From contig CP047917.1 in NCBI GenBank assembly GCA_010202115.1, positions 186,001 to 250,000 on the forward strand: 64,000 bases of DNA, in the 5' to 3' direction. The notes below the pieces were generated by a model, which saw nothing but the letters and a program-made list of their open reading frames with translations, did no database searches and was not told the origin of the DNA. Both the position numbers and the translations under genes were made by a program. Positions 15,944-24,653 of the stretch are shown piece by piece. Numbering within the stretch: the stretch's first letter is position 1; each line of letters opens with the position of its first letter. The DNA is from Candidatus Saccharibacteria bacterium oral taxon 488. GTDB taxonomy: Bacteria; Patescibacteriota; Saccharimonadia; Saccharimonadales; Saccharimonadaceae.

Positions 15944-16708
15944 ATGACGAAGATTATTGCGGTGACAAATCAAAAGGGCGGCGTCGGCAAGACGACGACT
16001 TCAATCAATGTGGCATATTTTTTGGCAAAAGCCGGTAAGCGGACGCTGATCGTTGACTTTGATCCGCAGGGTAATGCCACCAGCGGCCTTGGCATTGATA
16101 AGCAAGAGCTGGGCATAACGATGACCGAGGTAGTGACTGGTCAGGCAGCCTTGAATAATATAATTATTCAGACCGACATCAAGAATCTATCGATCGCACC
16201 AGCCACGTCGCACTTAGCAAATACCGAGGTTGAGTTGGCCCAAGCCGAGGGGCGGTTTGTGCGGCTGCGCCAGGCGCTGGCGAGCCTCGCTGGGTATGAT
16301 TATGTGATCATTGATAGTCCGCCGAGTCTGAGTCTGCTGACCGTGAATGGGCTGATCGCAGCGCAGTACGTCCTATTGCCGGTGCAGGCAGAGTTTTATG
16401 CACTCGAGGGGCTGGGGCAACTGATGGAGACGATGAAGTTGGTTCGCAAGGGGCTCAATCCGCATCTGCGCTTGCTCGGCGTGGTGACCACCATGGTTGA
16501 TTCGCGAACGACTCTATCGAGCCAGGTGTACGATGAAATTAAAAAGCATTTTGCCGATACGATTTTCAAGACGACGATTCCGCGTAATATTCGCCTCGCT
16601 GAGGCACCAAGTCATGGCGTGCCGGTTGGTGTGTACGATCGTTTCTCAAAGGGATCGCGGGCCTACCACGCACTGACCAAAGAAATTATCGAGAGGATTG
16701 AAGGATGA
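15944..16708 (+). CDS. parA: Chromosome partitioning ATPase ParA/Soj
   Basis: A 254-residue ParA-type ATPase. The deviant Walker A is NQKGGVGKTTTSINVA (residues 8-23), Walker A' DFDPQGNATSGLG follows, and Walker B is VIIDSPPSLSLLT. There is no N-terminal helix-turn-helix, so it is the chromosomal Soj type. It moves ParB-parS complexes on the nucleoid. The 3' end overlaps parB by 4 nt. Confidence 0.95.
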   Translation: MTKIIAVTNQKGGVGKTTTSINVAYFLAKAGKRTLIVDFDPQGNATSGLGIDKQELGITMTEVVTGQAALNNIIIQTDIKNLSIAPATSHLANTEVELAQAEGRFVRLRQALASLAGYDYVIIDSPPSLSLLTVNGLIAAQYVLLPVQAEFYALEGLGQLMETMKLVRKGLNPHLRLLGVVTTMVDSRTTLSSQVYDEIKKHFADTIFKTTIPRNIRLAEAPSHGVPVGVYDRFSKGSRAYHALTKEIIERIEG

Positions 16709-17583
16709 AAAAGGGACTTGGGCGGGGGTTTGATTCGCTGATACCGACAAATTTGTTTGACGAGGCTTTTGACCCGACGGCTGGTCAAGATGCGACAATG
16801 TCGCAATTACGCCAGATACCGATTACCGATATTACTCCAGATCCAGATCAGCCGCGGCGGTTCTTTGATGAGGAGGCACTGCGTGAACTGGCCGATTCGA
16901 TTCGTCGGCATGGCGTGGTGCAGCCGATCGTCGTAACGCCACATGGGGCGCAGTTCATGATCGTGGCTGGCGAGCGGCGCTGGCGAGCGGCGCAGCTGGC
17001 TGGATTAATCGAGATACCGAGTATCATTCGCAGTTTGAGCGATCAGCACCGATTAGAGGTGTCACTGATTGAGAACTTGCAGCGGCGCGACCTCAATCCG
17101 CTGGAAACGGCGACGGCCTACATGAAGCTACGCGACCAGTTCAATATGACGCTGGAACAAATCGGCCAGCACGTCGGCGGTAAATCGGTCAGCGCCATTA
17201 GCAATACACTGCGCCTCTTGAAATTACCGAGCGTGGTGCGGACGGCGCTGTTTGAAAATAAGATTTCTGAAGGGCAGGCGCGAACATTGGTGGGGCTGCC
17301 AGATGACGTGGCGGAGGATTTATTGCAGCAAACGATTGATCAGGGCTGGAGCGTGCGTAAGCTCGAGCAGATGATCGCTGCCTGGAAGCGGGCACAGCAG
17401 CCGTCGGGCCCCGCGCCAACTCCAAAGTCAGTCAAGCAGCCGCACGCCTCGTCGGTAGCGCGCCTGTCGAAAAAACTCCGTACTGACATCACGGTTCGCA
17501 CCAGTAAGCGCGGTGCCGGTCAGATTATCATCCCGTTCAAAGACCAAGCGGATTTTGAGCGGATTCGCGACTTGATTGGCTGA
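16705..17583 (+). CDS. parB: Chromosome partitioning protein ParB/Spo0J
   Basis: A 292-residue ParB. It starts with the conserved MKKGLGRGFDSLIP, has the CTPase motif IVAGERRWRAAQLAG (about residues 87-101) and SLIENLQRRDLNPLETA (about 115-131), and a helix-turn-helix around IGQHVGGKSVSAISNTLRLL. The C-terminal dimerisation region follows a basic linker. No parS palindrome was recognised in the window. It converges with lepB, with 3 nt between the stop codons. Confidence 0.95.
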   Translation: MKKGLGRGFDSLIPTNLFDEAFDPTAGQDATMSQLRQIPITDITPDPDQPRRFFDEEALRELADSIRRHGVVQPIVVTPHGAQFMIVAGERRWRAAQLAGLIEIPSIIRSLSDQHRLEVSLIENLQRRDLNPLETATAYMKLRDQFNMTLEQIGQHVGGKSVSAISNTLRLLKLPSVVRTALFENKISEGQARTLVGLPDDVAEDLLQQTIDQGWSVRKLEQMIAAWKRAQQPSGPAPTPKSVKQPHASSVARLSKKLRTDITVRTSKRGAGQIIIPFKDQADFERIRDLIG

Positions 17584-17586
17584 TTA

Positions 17587-18192
17587 TTAAAACCCTCTGA
17601 TCTGTGTGAAGGGGAAAATACGGGCGATGACCGGCCCGACGATATCGTATAGCGGAATGTTGCCCATGCAGTTACGCGAGTCACACGAAAAATTACCCTC
17701 ACGATTATCACCCATTACGAAAATTGTCCCCTCAGATACTTTGGTATCGACATCGCCGGAGGTGGGGGACTTTGGTTCGTTTTTGTTGACGGTTGTATCG
17801 GGGTTAAAGCCGTTCGGATGTTCACTGTTATAAACGGTGACGACGCCATCCTTGACGGTGACGCGCTCACCCGCGAAAGCGATGACCCGTTTGACGATAT
17901 ATTCATCGTGACCGAGGGTTGGATTGTAATTAGGATTTTTAAAGACAATAATTTGACCGCGCTGGGGGATATACTGTTTATTTTGAAGCTGTTTGATCGT
18001 GACTGATAGTCGGTCGACGATCAGGCGGTCGTTGGTGTGCATGGTGTTTTCCATGCTTGGTCCCTGCACGCCAAAACTACGAAAGACAAAGGTGTTTATC
18101 AAAATCGTCCCGATAATCACCCCAATCACAAAAATAATCAGTCCCAGACTGTCCCTTAGACGAGGGTGTCGATCGAGAAAATGAGCATCCAT
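17587..18192 (-). CDS. lepB: Signal peptidase I
   Basis: A 201-residue membrane serine protease that removes signal peptides. One N-terminal membrane segment (LGLIIFVIGVIIGTILINTFVF) precedes the catalytic serine in VQGPSMENTMH and the lysine in DEYIVKRVIAFAGERV; VMGDNREGNFSCDSR is the SPase box E with the GDN motif. I place the start at the ATG at 18192 (MDAHFLDRHPRL), 7 nt downstream of a TATAAT; a longer frame begins at 18228 but runs through that promoter. The catalytic domain is of normal size. Confidence 0.93.
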   Translation of the reverse strand: MDAHFLDRHPRLRDSLGLIIFVIGVIIGTILINTFVFRSFGVQGPSMENTMHTNDRLIVDRLSVTIKQLQNKQYIPQRGQIIVFKNPNYNPTLGHDEYIVKRVIAFAGERVTVKDGVVTVYNSEHPNGFNPDTTVNKNEPKSPTSGDVDTKVSEGTIFVMGDNREGNFSCDSRNCMGNIPLYDIVGPVIARIFPFTQIRGF

Positions 18193-18199
18193 CCGCCTT

Positions 18200-18205
18200 A
18201 TTATA
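18200..18205 (-). promoter_or_regulatory. lepB promoter -10
   Basis: TATAAT on the minus strand, 7 nt upstream of the chosen ATG. It is divergent from the LCP promoter at 18254. Confidence 0.65.
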
Positions 18206-18253
18206 CATGGTTTGGTGGCGAAAACCAAAAGCTTGATCGATAGAGAAGTGTGC

Positions 18254-18259
18254 TATAAT
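18254..18259 (+). promoter_or_regulatory. LCP gene promoter -10
   Basis: Extended -10 TGCTATAAT. The GTG start codon lies 8 nt downstream. The intervening AAGGAG could serve as a ribosome binding site only if transcription started unusually close to the hexamer. Confidence 0.65.
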
Positions 18260-18267
18260 AAGGAGCA

Positions 18268-19941
18268 GTGAAAATTTCAAATAGGAATTCGGTCGATGGA
18301 TTTGTACCGCGGAGGGCTCAGCGGTCTCGTTTGGGTGGTGTATCGCCGGAGCAGGTAGCTGCTCATCCTCGTCAGGCGGAGCAGCCTACCCCGCAGATAC
18401 TTGGCCGGCAGCCGATCCAATTACCGCGCCAGTCACTGTCACAAGCTGATCGGGTGCGCCTCGCGGCTTCGTCAACTGCTGATATCGACGAAGATATTAG
18501 CAATTCGCTCAAAGATCTTGACATCCAAAAGCCCGAAGCACCCCGTGAAAAGCGCAAGAAATCGCATAAAAAACGTCGCAAGCTAAAGATTATTATCCTG
18601 GTGATCGTGGCGCTGATAATTCTGGTGGGTGGATTTTTGCTGTACAAGGCGTGGGTCAATGCGGGGCGAGTGTTTGGTAGCGGTAATCTAATTGACTTGT
18701 TTCAGAATCAACCGCTGAAAATGGATGCACACGGGCGGAGCAATATGCTGATCCTCGGTACGACGGATGATGATCCAGACCATCCGGGCGCAACGTTGAC
18801 CGACTCAATGATGGTGCTGAGTGTTGATCAAAAGAAGCACGATGCCTATATGTTTAGTATTCCGCGCGACTTATACGTGCAGTTTGGGCGAGTTTGTAAT
18901 TCTGGTCGTGCCGGCAAGATTAACGAATATTTTGACTGTGTTGCCAAGGGTAATGATGAACAGGCTGAAAAGAAGCGGATAGATGCCAGCCGCGAGTTTG
19001 TTGGCAAGATTTTTGATATGGATATACAGTACGTAGCACACGTTAATGCTCAGGTAATCAAGGACGCGGTTAATGCGGTTGGTGGTGTGACGGTGAATGT
19101 TCAGAGCGACGATCCACGAGGTGTGTTTGACCCGAGCGTCGACTGGATGTGTCGGGAGAAGGGTCTATCAGCAGAGCAGCGGAAACGGCGCTGTCCGACG
19201 GGGCATTACATTCATTTCAAGAATGGGCCAAATGAGATGGACGGTGACAAGGCGCTGTATTTCTCGCGAGCGCGTGGAGCGCTGGGCGGTTCGTATGGGC
19301 TGGACAAGTCGAACTTTGACCGCGAGAAAAACCAACAGTTGGTGCTGATGGCGCTCAAGAACAAGGCAGCCTCGACAGGCACGCTGACTGATCTTGGCAA
19401 GGTGACGGCGCTGATGGACGCCATGGGCAAGAATCTGCGCACTAACGTTGATGCCAAGGAAGTCCGTACGGTGATGGATGTTGCTTCCAAGATCAAGGAT
19501 ACGGACATTCACCGCCTCAGCTTTATTGAAAAAGATAATGTCCTGCTTGGCACGAGTAGTGTTGGTGGCGCCAGTGTGGTCGTGCCGACAGCTGGCCAGT
19601 TTGATTATTCGCAAATTCGATCGTTTATCAAGGTGGAAATATACGGTGATGCACTTGCCAAGGAAAAGGCGCGCGTCCTGGTGCTCAATGGCAGTGGCGT
19701 GGTCGGAGCCGCCAAATCCGAAGCTGATCGCCTAAAGGCGGCATCACTCAACGTGGTAAGCGTTGGCAATTCACCACAGAAAATTACCGAAAAGTACAGG
19801 GTTTATCAGCTGGAGTCAGGCAAGTCCAAGCAGGCTTCTGCCAACAAGATTAAAGAACTGTATGGTGTAACATTAACCGAAGGCAAACCGCCATTTAACC
19901 TGCCAGCTGAGGCTGACTTCGTAGTGATAATCGGGCCGTAA
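18268..19941 (+). CDS. LytR-CpsA-Psr (LCP) family protein with LytR_C domain
   Basis: A 557-residue membrane-anchored enzyme. The cytoplasmic N terminus (about 105 residues, basic near the membrane) leads to one hydrophobic helix (IIILVIVALIILVGGFLLY). The LCP domain follows: NMLILGTTDDD, DSMMVLSVD, MFSIPRDLYVQ (the Arg contacts lipid pyrophosphate), KINEYF and YFSRARG with DREKNQQLVLMAL. The C-terminal LytR_C domain starts near ARVLVLNGSGVVG. LCP enzymes transfer undecaprenyl-linked glycopolymers to peptidoglycan. GTG start. Confidence 0.92.
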   Translation: MKISNRNSVDGFVPRRAQRSRLGGVSPEQVAAHPRQAEQPTPQILGRQPIQLPRQSLSQADRVRLAASSTADIDEDISNSLKDLDIQKPEAPREKRKKSHKKRRKLKIIILVIVALIILVGGFLLYKAWVNAGRVFGSGNLIDLFQNQPLKMDAHGRSNMLILGTTDDDPDHPGATLTDSMMVLSVDQKKHDAYMFSIPRDLYVQFGRVCNSGRAGKINEYFDCVAKGNDEQAEKKRIDASREFVGKIFDMDIQYVAHVNAQVIKDAVNAVGGVTVNVQSDDPRGVFDPSVDWMCREKGLSAEQRKRRCPTGHYIHFKNGPNEMDGDKALYFSRARGALGGSYGLDKSNFDREKNQQLVLMALKNKAASTGTLTDLGKVTALMDAMGKNLRTNVDAKEVRTVMDVASKIKDTDIHRLSFIEKDNVLLGTSSVGGASVVVPTAGQFDYSQIRSFIKVEIYGDALAKEKARVLVLNGSGVVGAAKSEADRLKAASLNVVSVGNSPQKITEKYRVYQLESGKSKQASANKIKELYGVTLTEGKPPFNLPAEADFVVIIGP

Positions 19942-19946
19942 TTTGG

Positions 19947-19952
19947 TATAAT
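19947..19952 (+). promoter_or_regulatory. Promoter -10 of the 19962 membrane-protein gene
   Basis: Extended -10 TGGTATAAT, 9 nt before ATG 19962. It sits right after the LCP stop codon. Confidence 0.6.
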
Positions 19953-19961
19953 AGGGTGGCA

Positions 19962-20735
19962 ATGGAGTTTCTGAAAAAAACAGCCAGGCGACGGTCGCTT
20001 CTCAGTAATATCGCTTATTATGCACTCAATTTAGGGATGGTGGCAGTCTTGTTCTGGATGTCGCAGGAGATTCATTATCCGTTGGCGGCGATTGTGCTGG
20101 TACTCTTAAGCAAGTGGCGGACATTGTCGGTGCGCCCTAAGTTTTGGCTAACGAATATTCAAGGAAGCCTGGTTGACGTGGTGGTTGGTCTCGGTGTGGT
20201 GGCGCTGATGTATGCGCCGCAGGCGACGCTGGTGCTACGAATTGCGCTAGCGGTATTTTATGCGATATGGCTTGTCGCTATCAAGCCGCTATCAAAGCGC
20301 TGGCAGATGACATTACAGGCGGGTCTCGCGGTATTTATCGGCACGGCAGCACTGTTTGCAGTGTCACACGAATGGCCAGCCGCGGTGGTTGTGTTGAGTG
20401 CGCTAATTATTGGGTATGGCACGGCTCGGCATTTCCTATCGACGTTTCGTGAGGAGCAGATTACTGTACTCAGTCTAGCCTGGGGGCTGGTATTTGCGGA
20501 GATTGGCTGGCTGGCGCATTACTGGACGTTTGGCTATGCGCTGCTTGGGGTGAATGCGCTGCAACTACCGCAGGTGACGATTATCTTTACGCTGCTATCA
20601 TTCGTAGCCGAACGTATTTATACTTCTTGGCATAAGCATAAGACGATTGTTATTGCTGAAGTTGCCGGCCCGGCTATCTTGGCGTCGGCGCTTATCCTGA
20701 CCATTTTACTATTCTTTAACTCGGTGACACTATAA
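19962..20735 (+). CDS. Polytopic membrane protein, unknown function
   Basis: A 257-residue protein made almost entirely of hydrophobic segments, about seven or eight, with a short basic N terminus (KKTARRRSLL). I do not recognise the family. The ATG at 19962 is chosen because an in-frame GTG at 19956 lies only 3 nt after the -10 element. The stop codon overlaps the start of the HtrA gene by 1 nt, so the two are co-translated. A role linked to envelope quality control is possible but rests only on that coupling. Confidence 0.65.
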   Translation: MEFLKKTARRRSLLSNIAYYALNLGMVAVLFWMSQEIHYPLAAIVLVLLSKWRTLSVRPKFWLTNIQGSLVDVVVGLGVVALMYAPQATLVLRIALAVFYAIWLVAIKPLSKRWQMTLQAGLAVFIGTAALFAVSHEWPAAVVVLSALIIGYGTARHFLSTFREEQITVLSLAWGLVFAEIGWLAHYWTFGYALLGVNALQLPQVTIIFTLLSFVAERIYTSWHKHKTIVIAEVAGPAILASALILTILLFFNSVTL

Positions 20736-21904
20736 TGGAGCAAGAATCTCGTTCAGCTCAGCAACTCCAATCTCGACCGGGTGTGCCGCGTCGCAGGAAG
20801 CTAGCGTTGATTAGTGCTTGTGTCATCACGATGCTATGGCTGATGGTTGGCTCGGCAGTGCTGGGTTCGTGGCTAACGACGCAGTTTAATAAACAGTCTA
20901 TCCAGTCTACTCCTGACGGCAACCTCGTCATGTCGCGCGACGAAGCAGATATCAGAGAAGTTGTGCAGCGTGTGTCTAAGAGCGTGGTTTCGATCGTAAC
21001 CACTAAGAATGACCGGACATTGTCGCGTGCGACAGTGCAGCAAGGTGCTGGTACAGGGATCATCATCAGTAAAGACGGTTATATTTTGACGAATAAACAT
21101 GTCGTCAAGGACGCTGAAACCATCGAGATTATGGGTAGTGACGGTACGCAGTATACGGATGTCAAGCTTGCTGGCGTTGATCCACTCAACGATGTGGCGT
21201 TTCTCAAGATCAATGGTGTGAATGACCTGCCGGCAGCCACGCTGGGTGACTCAAGCACTGTGCATGTTGGTCAGAAAGTAATTGCTATCGGTAATTCACT
21301 GGGTCGCTACCAGAACACCGTCACAACGGGCATTATCTCGGGGAAGGGCCGACCAGTTCAGGCCTCTACTAGTGAATATAGCGACGAAGCCGAGAGCCTG
21401 ACTGATCTACTCCAGACTGATGCTGCGATCAATCCGGGCAACTCTGGCGGGCCGCTCCTCAATATGTCGGGCCAAGTTATTGGTATCAACACAGCGATCG
21501 TCTCGGATGCGCAGAGTGTGGGTTTTGCAATTCCGATTGCCGCCACCAAGGGGTTGGTACGCAGTGTGCTTGGTTCTGGCAAAGTCCAGAAATCATACAT
21601 CGGCGTGCAATATGTTGCGATTACCCCTGAAGTCCGTGCTGAGTATAAATTACCAGTCAAAAGCGGTGCATATGTCGGCGGCTCGCGTCGCAAATCGGCG
21701 GTCGTCGCTGGCGGGCCGGCAGATAAAGCAGGCATCAAGGACGGTGATATCATTACTAAAGTAAATGACAAGCTGATCGGCGAGCAGGGTGGCCTCGGCA
21801 GTCTCATCTCTGAGTTCTTGCCGGGCGAGACGGTAGAACTGACTATCCTGCGTGACGGCAAGGAACGGAAGGTCAAGCTAACGCTTGGCGCCTACAAGGC
21901 GTAG
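20735..21904 (+). CDS. HtrA/DegP-like trypsin serine protease with PDZ domain
   Basis: A 389-residue, membrane-anchored protease. One hydrophobic segment (about residues 24-48) is followed by the protease domain with the full triad: His in LTNKHVV, Asp in DPLNDVAFLKI, Ser in INPGNSGGPLLN. A PDZ domain follows (GGPADKAGIKDGDIITKVND, EFLPGETVELTILRDG). HtrA proteases degrade misfolded envelope proteins. The last 27 nt overlap the 3' end of prmC on the other strand. Confidence 0.93.
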   Translation: MEQESRSAQQLQSRPGVPRRRKLALISACVITMLWLMVGSAVLGSWLTTQFNKQSIQSTPDGNLVMSRDEADIREVVQRVSKSVVSIVTTKNDRTLSRATVQQGAGTGIIISKDGYILTNKHVVKDAETIEIMGSDGTQYTDVKLAGVDPLNDVAFLKINGVNDLPAATLGDSSTVHVGQKVIAIGNSLGRYQNTVTTGIISGKGRPVQASTSEYSDEAESLTDLLQTDAAINPGNSGGPLLNMSGQVIGINTAIVSDAQSVGFAIPIAATKGLVRSVLGSGKVQKSYIGVQYVAITPEVRAEYKLPVKSGAYVGGSRRKSAVVAGGPADKAGIKDGDIITKVNDKLIGEQGGLGSLISEFLPGETVELTILRDGKERKVKLTLGAYKA

Positions 21905-22702
21905 GACGATGATAAAGCCGCGCATCTCTACCTCGTGAAAGCCGTGATGCCTTGCTTGATGGAGAATTGCCTGGTGCTGCCTCGGATCAGCCTCCAAAAA
22001 GAGCAGACCATCTGCCGTCAAGCGGCGCGGCGCTTGCTCAATCAGTGTCTCAATCAACCTCAGTCCATTATCCGCTGCGAATAACGCTTCGGCGGGTTCG
22101 TGACGCAGTTCTGGCGAAACATCCCAGTCTCGGTCAACATACGGCAAATTAGCAAAGATATAATCCACCGGCTCAATCTGCCCAGAAAGGAGTGACTGTT
22201 GCTGCAATGTCACCTGTGCATGCAAATTGCCCGCGTTTTTCTCGGCGATTTTGATGGCTCGTGGACTAATATCCGACAGGATAACCCGCAGGGACGGCCG
22301 TTCTAACGCCGCTGTAATGCCGAGGCAGCCCGAACCAGTGCCAACATCAATCAGTGTCTTTGGTGTGATCTCGCTGGCTGTCAGCGCCAGGAACAGGGTA
22401 ATCATCTCCTCCGACTCCGGCCGCGGCACGAGGACAGCTGGCGAAACAGTAAATTTCCGACCGTAAAATTCCTTACAGCCCAAAATATACGCCAGCGGTA
22501 CTCGATCAAGCCGCAGGCTCAACCTAGCATCGGCGATATCAACCCGTCGCGGATCAATCTCCTCATCCAAATGCGCATGCAGGTACGTCCGACTTTTTCG
22601 CAGGGTGTTAGCTAGTATCAACTCCGCATCAAGTCGCGCTGACGCGATACCGATAGCTTTTAACTGTCTGGCGGCATTCTTTAGCCAGGATGATATAGTC
22701 AT
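21878..22702 (-). CDS. prmC: Release factor glutamine methyltransferase PrmC/HemK
   Basis: A 274-residue SAM-dependent methyltransferase that methylates the GGQ glutamine of RF1 and RF2; both factors are encoded in this window. SAM binding: TLIDVGTGSGCLGIT (about residues 116-130). The catalytic motif reads ANLPYV instead of the usual NPPY. The N-terminal helical domain (SARLDAELILANTLR, VPLAYILGCKEFYGRKF) is present. Start at 22702, 7 nt downstream of a TAGAAT hexamer. prfA lies nearby on the same strand. Confidence 0.9.
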   Translation of the reverse strand: MTISSWLKNAARQLKAIGIASARLDAELILANTLRKSRTYLHAHLDEEIDPRRVDIADARLSLRLDRVPLAYILGCKEFYGRKFTVSPAVLVPRPESEEMITLFLALTASEITPKTLIDVGTGSGCLGITAALERPSLRVILSDISPRAIKIAEKNAGNLHAQVTLQQQSLLSGQIEPVDYIFANLPYVDRDWDVSPELRHEPAEALFAADNGLRLIETLIEQAPRRLTADGLLFLEADPRQHQAILHQARHHGFHEVEMRGFIIVLRLVGAKR

Positions 22703-22709
22703 GTTGTTA

Positions 22710-22715
22710 ATTCTA
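22710..22715 (-). promoter_or_regulatory. prmC promoter -10
   Basis: Extended -10 TGGTAGAAT read on the minus strand, 7 nt from the prmC ATG. Confidence 0.55.
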
Positions 22716-22779
22716 CCACAGGTCTAGGAATGAGTAAAGTGATTATGGTTGCAAAATAGCTATAAAGTTGTAAAAAGTA

Positions 22780-22808
22780 TTGACAAATCAAGAGAGAGAG
22801 AGTAATAT
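22780..22808 (+). promoter_or_regulatory. Promoter of orphan gene at 22850, AG-rich spacer class
   Basis: TTGACA (22780-22785), 17-nt spacer AATCA followed by six AG repeats, TAATAT (22803-22808). Same architecture as the promoter at 24570 and nearly the same spacer as at 26055. Confidence 0.8.
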
Positions 22809-22849
22809 AAGAACCACACTAAGCATAATCAAGTAAAAAGGAATAAGCT

Positions 22850-23407
22850 ATGAATAGAAATAAGATCCCACCGCTGATGGAAATTGAGCATACAGAAGAA
22901 TACGAGCCACGCATTGTCACCTATGAAAGCGGTGCTAACGTGTTAGTTCACGATGAGCCGGGTGATAGAGTGACTATCGGCACTGATGATAAATACTTTA
23001 GAGATCCTATGTTGAGTGGTGGTATGCTTTGTTTTGAGGCTATTCGTGATGATGGCGTTAGGGTCGAGTCTTATGTTACACCAGATAAGGTTGTGACTGC
23101 ACGACACTATGATCATATGGTCGCGTATGATGTGTATACACGCAACAATACCCGAGACGAGATGGTGATACCGGTACCAGCGGGCAATGATATACACGGA
23201 CGGGAGTTCGTGATCGGCGAGGGCATTACAGAAATTCCGGGGTATGCTCGCGGCGGTATGACGCTAATGTCCATTTCGGCGGAGTATAAATATGATACGG
23301 GTCGTCGTGATACCATAGAAGGTGAAAGTCCATTTGAGACAATAAAACACAAAATTGAAAAGCAGCGACGGAATAGTAAACTTGGCTCGACTGCGCTAGG
23401 GGTATAA
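22850..23407 (+). CDS. Hypothetical protein, 185 aa, orphan
   Basis: Family not recognised. A soluble, mixed-charge protein that looks mostly beta-structured (PRIVTYESGANVLVHDEPGD, EMVIPVPAGNDIHGREFVIG), ending in a basic helix (FETIKHKIEKQRRNSK). No signal peptide or membrane segment. AAGGA lies 9 nt before the ATG, and a leader of about 35 nt follows the promoter. It is a single-gene unit between prmC and prfA, both on the other strand. The ORF is intact, so it is probably maintained, but no function can be assigned. Confidence 0.7.
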   Translation: MNRNKIPPLMEIEHTEEYEPRIVTYESGANVLVHDEPGDRVTIGTDDKYFRDPMLSGGMLCFEAIRDDGVRVESYVTPDKVVTARHYDHMVAYDVYTRNNTRDEMVIPVPAGNDIHGREFVIGEGITEIPGYARGGMTLMSISAEYKYDTGRRDTIEGESPFETIKHKIEKQRRNSKLGSTALGV

Positions 23408-23426
23408 TACTACTAGGTAGCTGATA

Positions 23427-24497
23427 CTATTTTTCGGCGTTCTTCGCCTTCAACTCCCGCTCATACCGCTGTAATTGTTCAATCAAATCGTCAATATCCC
23501 CGTTCATCGCCGCGGGGATATTGCTGCGGCTATAATGAATGCGGTGGTCGGTGATGCGGTCCTGTGGGAAGTTGTAGGTGCGGATTTTTTCGGAGCGGTC
23601 GCCAGTGCCGACTAGCGAACGCCGTTCAGCGCTTAATTTGGCGTTTTCTTCGTCAATTTTCATTTGCAGCAGCCGCGAGCGCAGCACGCTCATGGCTTTT
23701 TCGCGGTTCTTAATCTGTGATTTCTCGTCTTGGTTGGTGACGATGATGCCGGTCGGCAGGTGAGTGATGCGCACCGCCGAGTCGGTAGTGTTGACGCTTT
23801 GGCCGCCATGGCCGCTGGAGCGGTAAATATCGACGCGCAGGTCGTTCGGGCTGATTTCGATGTCAGTCTCCTCGGCTTCCGGTAGTACTGCCACGGTGAC
23901 GGTGGAGGTGTGGACGCGGCCTTGGCTTTCGGTGACTGGCACGCGTTGAACGCGGTGGACGCCGCCTTCAAATTTCAATTTGGCGTATGGTGCGTCACCC
24001 TTGACCATGAAAATAACTTCTTTGTAACCGCCAGAATCGTTGGCGGATTCGCTGATAAGCTCGGTTTTATAGCTGTTGGCTTCGCACCAGCGCAGGTACA
24101 TACGGTACAGTTCCGCTGCAAACAGCGAGGCTTCGTCGCCGCCAGCGCCAGCGCGGATTTCTATGATGATGTTTTTCTCGTCGTTTGGGTCTTTGGGTGT
24201 GAGGAGGGTAAATAATTCTTCCTCCAGCTCTGCCAGACGCGCTTCAGTTTCAGTGATTTCGGCTTTTGCTAATTCTGCCAATTCGCCGCCGTCATTCGCT
24301 AATTCTTTGGCGTCACGCAGATTTTGCTCTAATGCCACTCGCTCGTCGCCCTTGATAATAAGCATCTCCAGTTCTGAGAACCGCTTATTTTTACTCGTGA
24401 AATCCGGCGAGCCATACGCGTCGGGACGCGCCAAAAAATCACCCAGCGTCGCCCGCTCCGCCTTCAACGCCTCGAGGTCAAGAGAGATTTTTGTCAT
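23427..24497 (-). CDS. prfA: Peptide chain release factor 1
   Basis: A 356-residue RF1 that terminates at UAA and UAG. The catalytic loop is [18 protein letters not shown] (about residues 234-251), and the preceding [21 protein letters not shown] is the class-1 release factor signature. The start at 24497 lies 7 nt downstream of an extended -10 (TGCTATAAT), predicting a leaderless mRNA. PrmC, which methylates the GGQ glutamine, is encoded close by. Confidence 0.95.
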   Translation of the reverse strand: MTKISLDLEALKAERATLGDFLARPDAYGSPDFTSKNKRFSELEMLIIKGDERVALEQNLRDAKELANDGGELAELAKAEITETEARLAELEEELFTLLTPKDPNDEKNIIIEIRAGAGGDEASLFAAELYRMYLRWCEANSYKTELISESANDSGGYKEVIFMVKGDAPYAKLKFEGGVHRVQRVPVTESQGRVHTSTVTVAVLPEAEETDIEISPNDLRVDIYRSSGHGGQSVNTTDSAVRITHLPTGIIVTNQDEKSQIKNREKAMSVLRSRLLQMKIDEENAKLSAERRSLVGTGDRSEKIRTYNFPQDRITDHRIHYSRSNIPAAMNGDIDDLIEQLQRYERELKAKNAEK

Positions 24498-24504
24498 ATG
24501 GATT

Positions 24505-24510
24505 ATTATA
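24505..24510 (-). promoter_or_regulatory. prfA promoter -10
   Basis: Extended -10 TGCTATAAT on the minus strand, 7 nt from the ATG. Confidence 0.7.
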
Positions 24511-24569
24511 GCATATTGGTGGGGGACAGCGGGCCTACTAGTAAAATACTGATAATGGCGTAGGGATAC

Positions 24570-24598
24570 TTGACAAACAAAAGAAAATAGAGTAATAT
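24570..24598 (+). promoter_or_regulatory. Promoter of orphan gene at 24654, AG-rich spacer class
   Basis: TTGACA (24570-24575), 17-nt spacer (AACAA, AAGAAAATAG, AG), TAATAT (24593-24598). The hexamers and spacing are identical to those at 22780. Confidence 0.8.
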
Positions 24599-24653
24599 GT
24601 AGACCATTAGTGCATCATATATTGCAGTAGCAAAGATAAGGAAAATAAAAAGT

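Noticed and set aside
18193..18228. Upstream start for lepB
   Set aside because: The extra 12 codons run through a TATAAT that is spaced correctly for the internal ATG at 18192.
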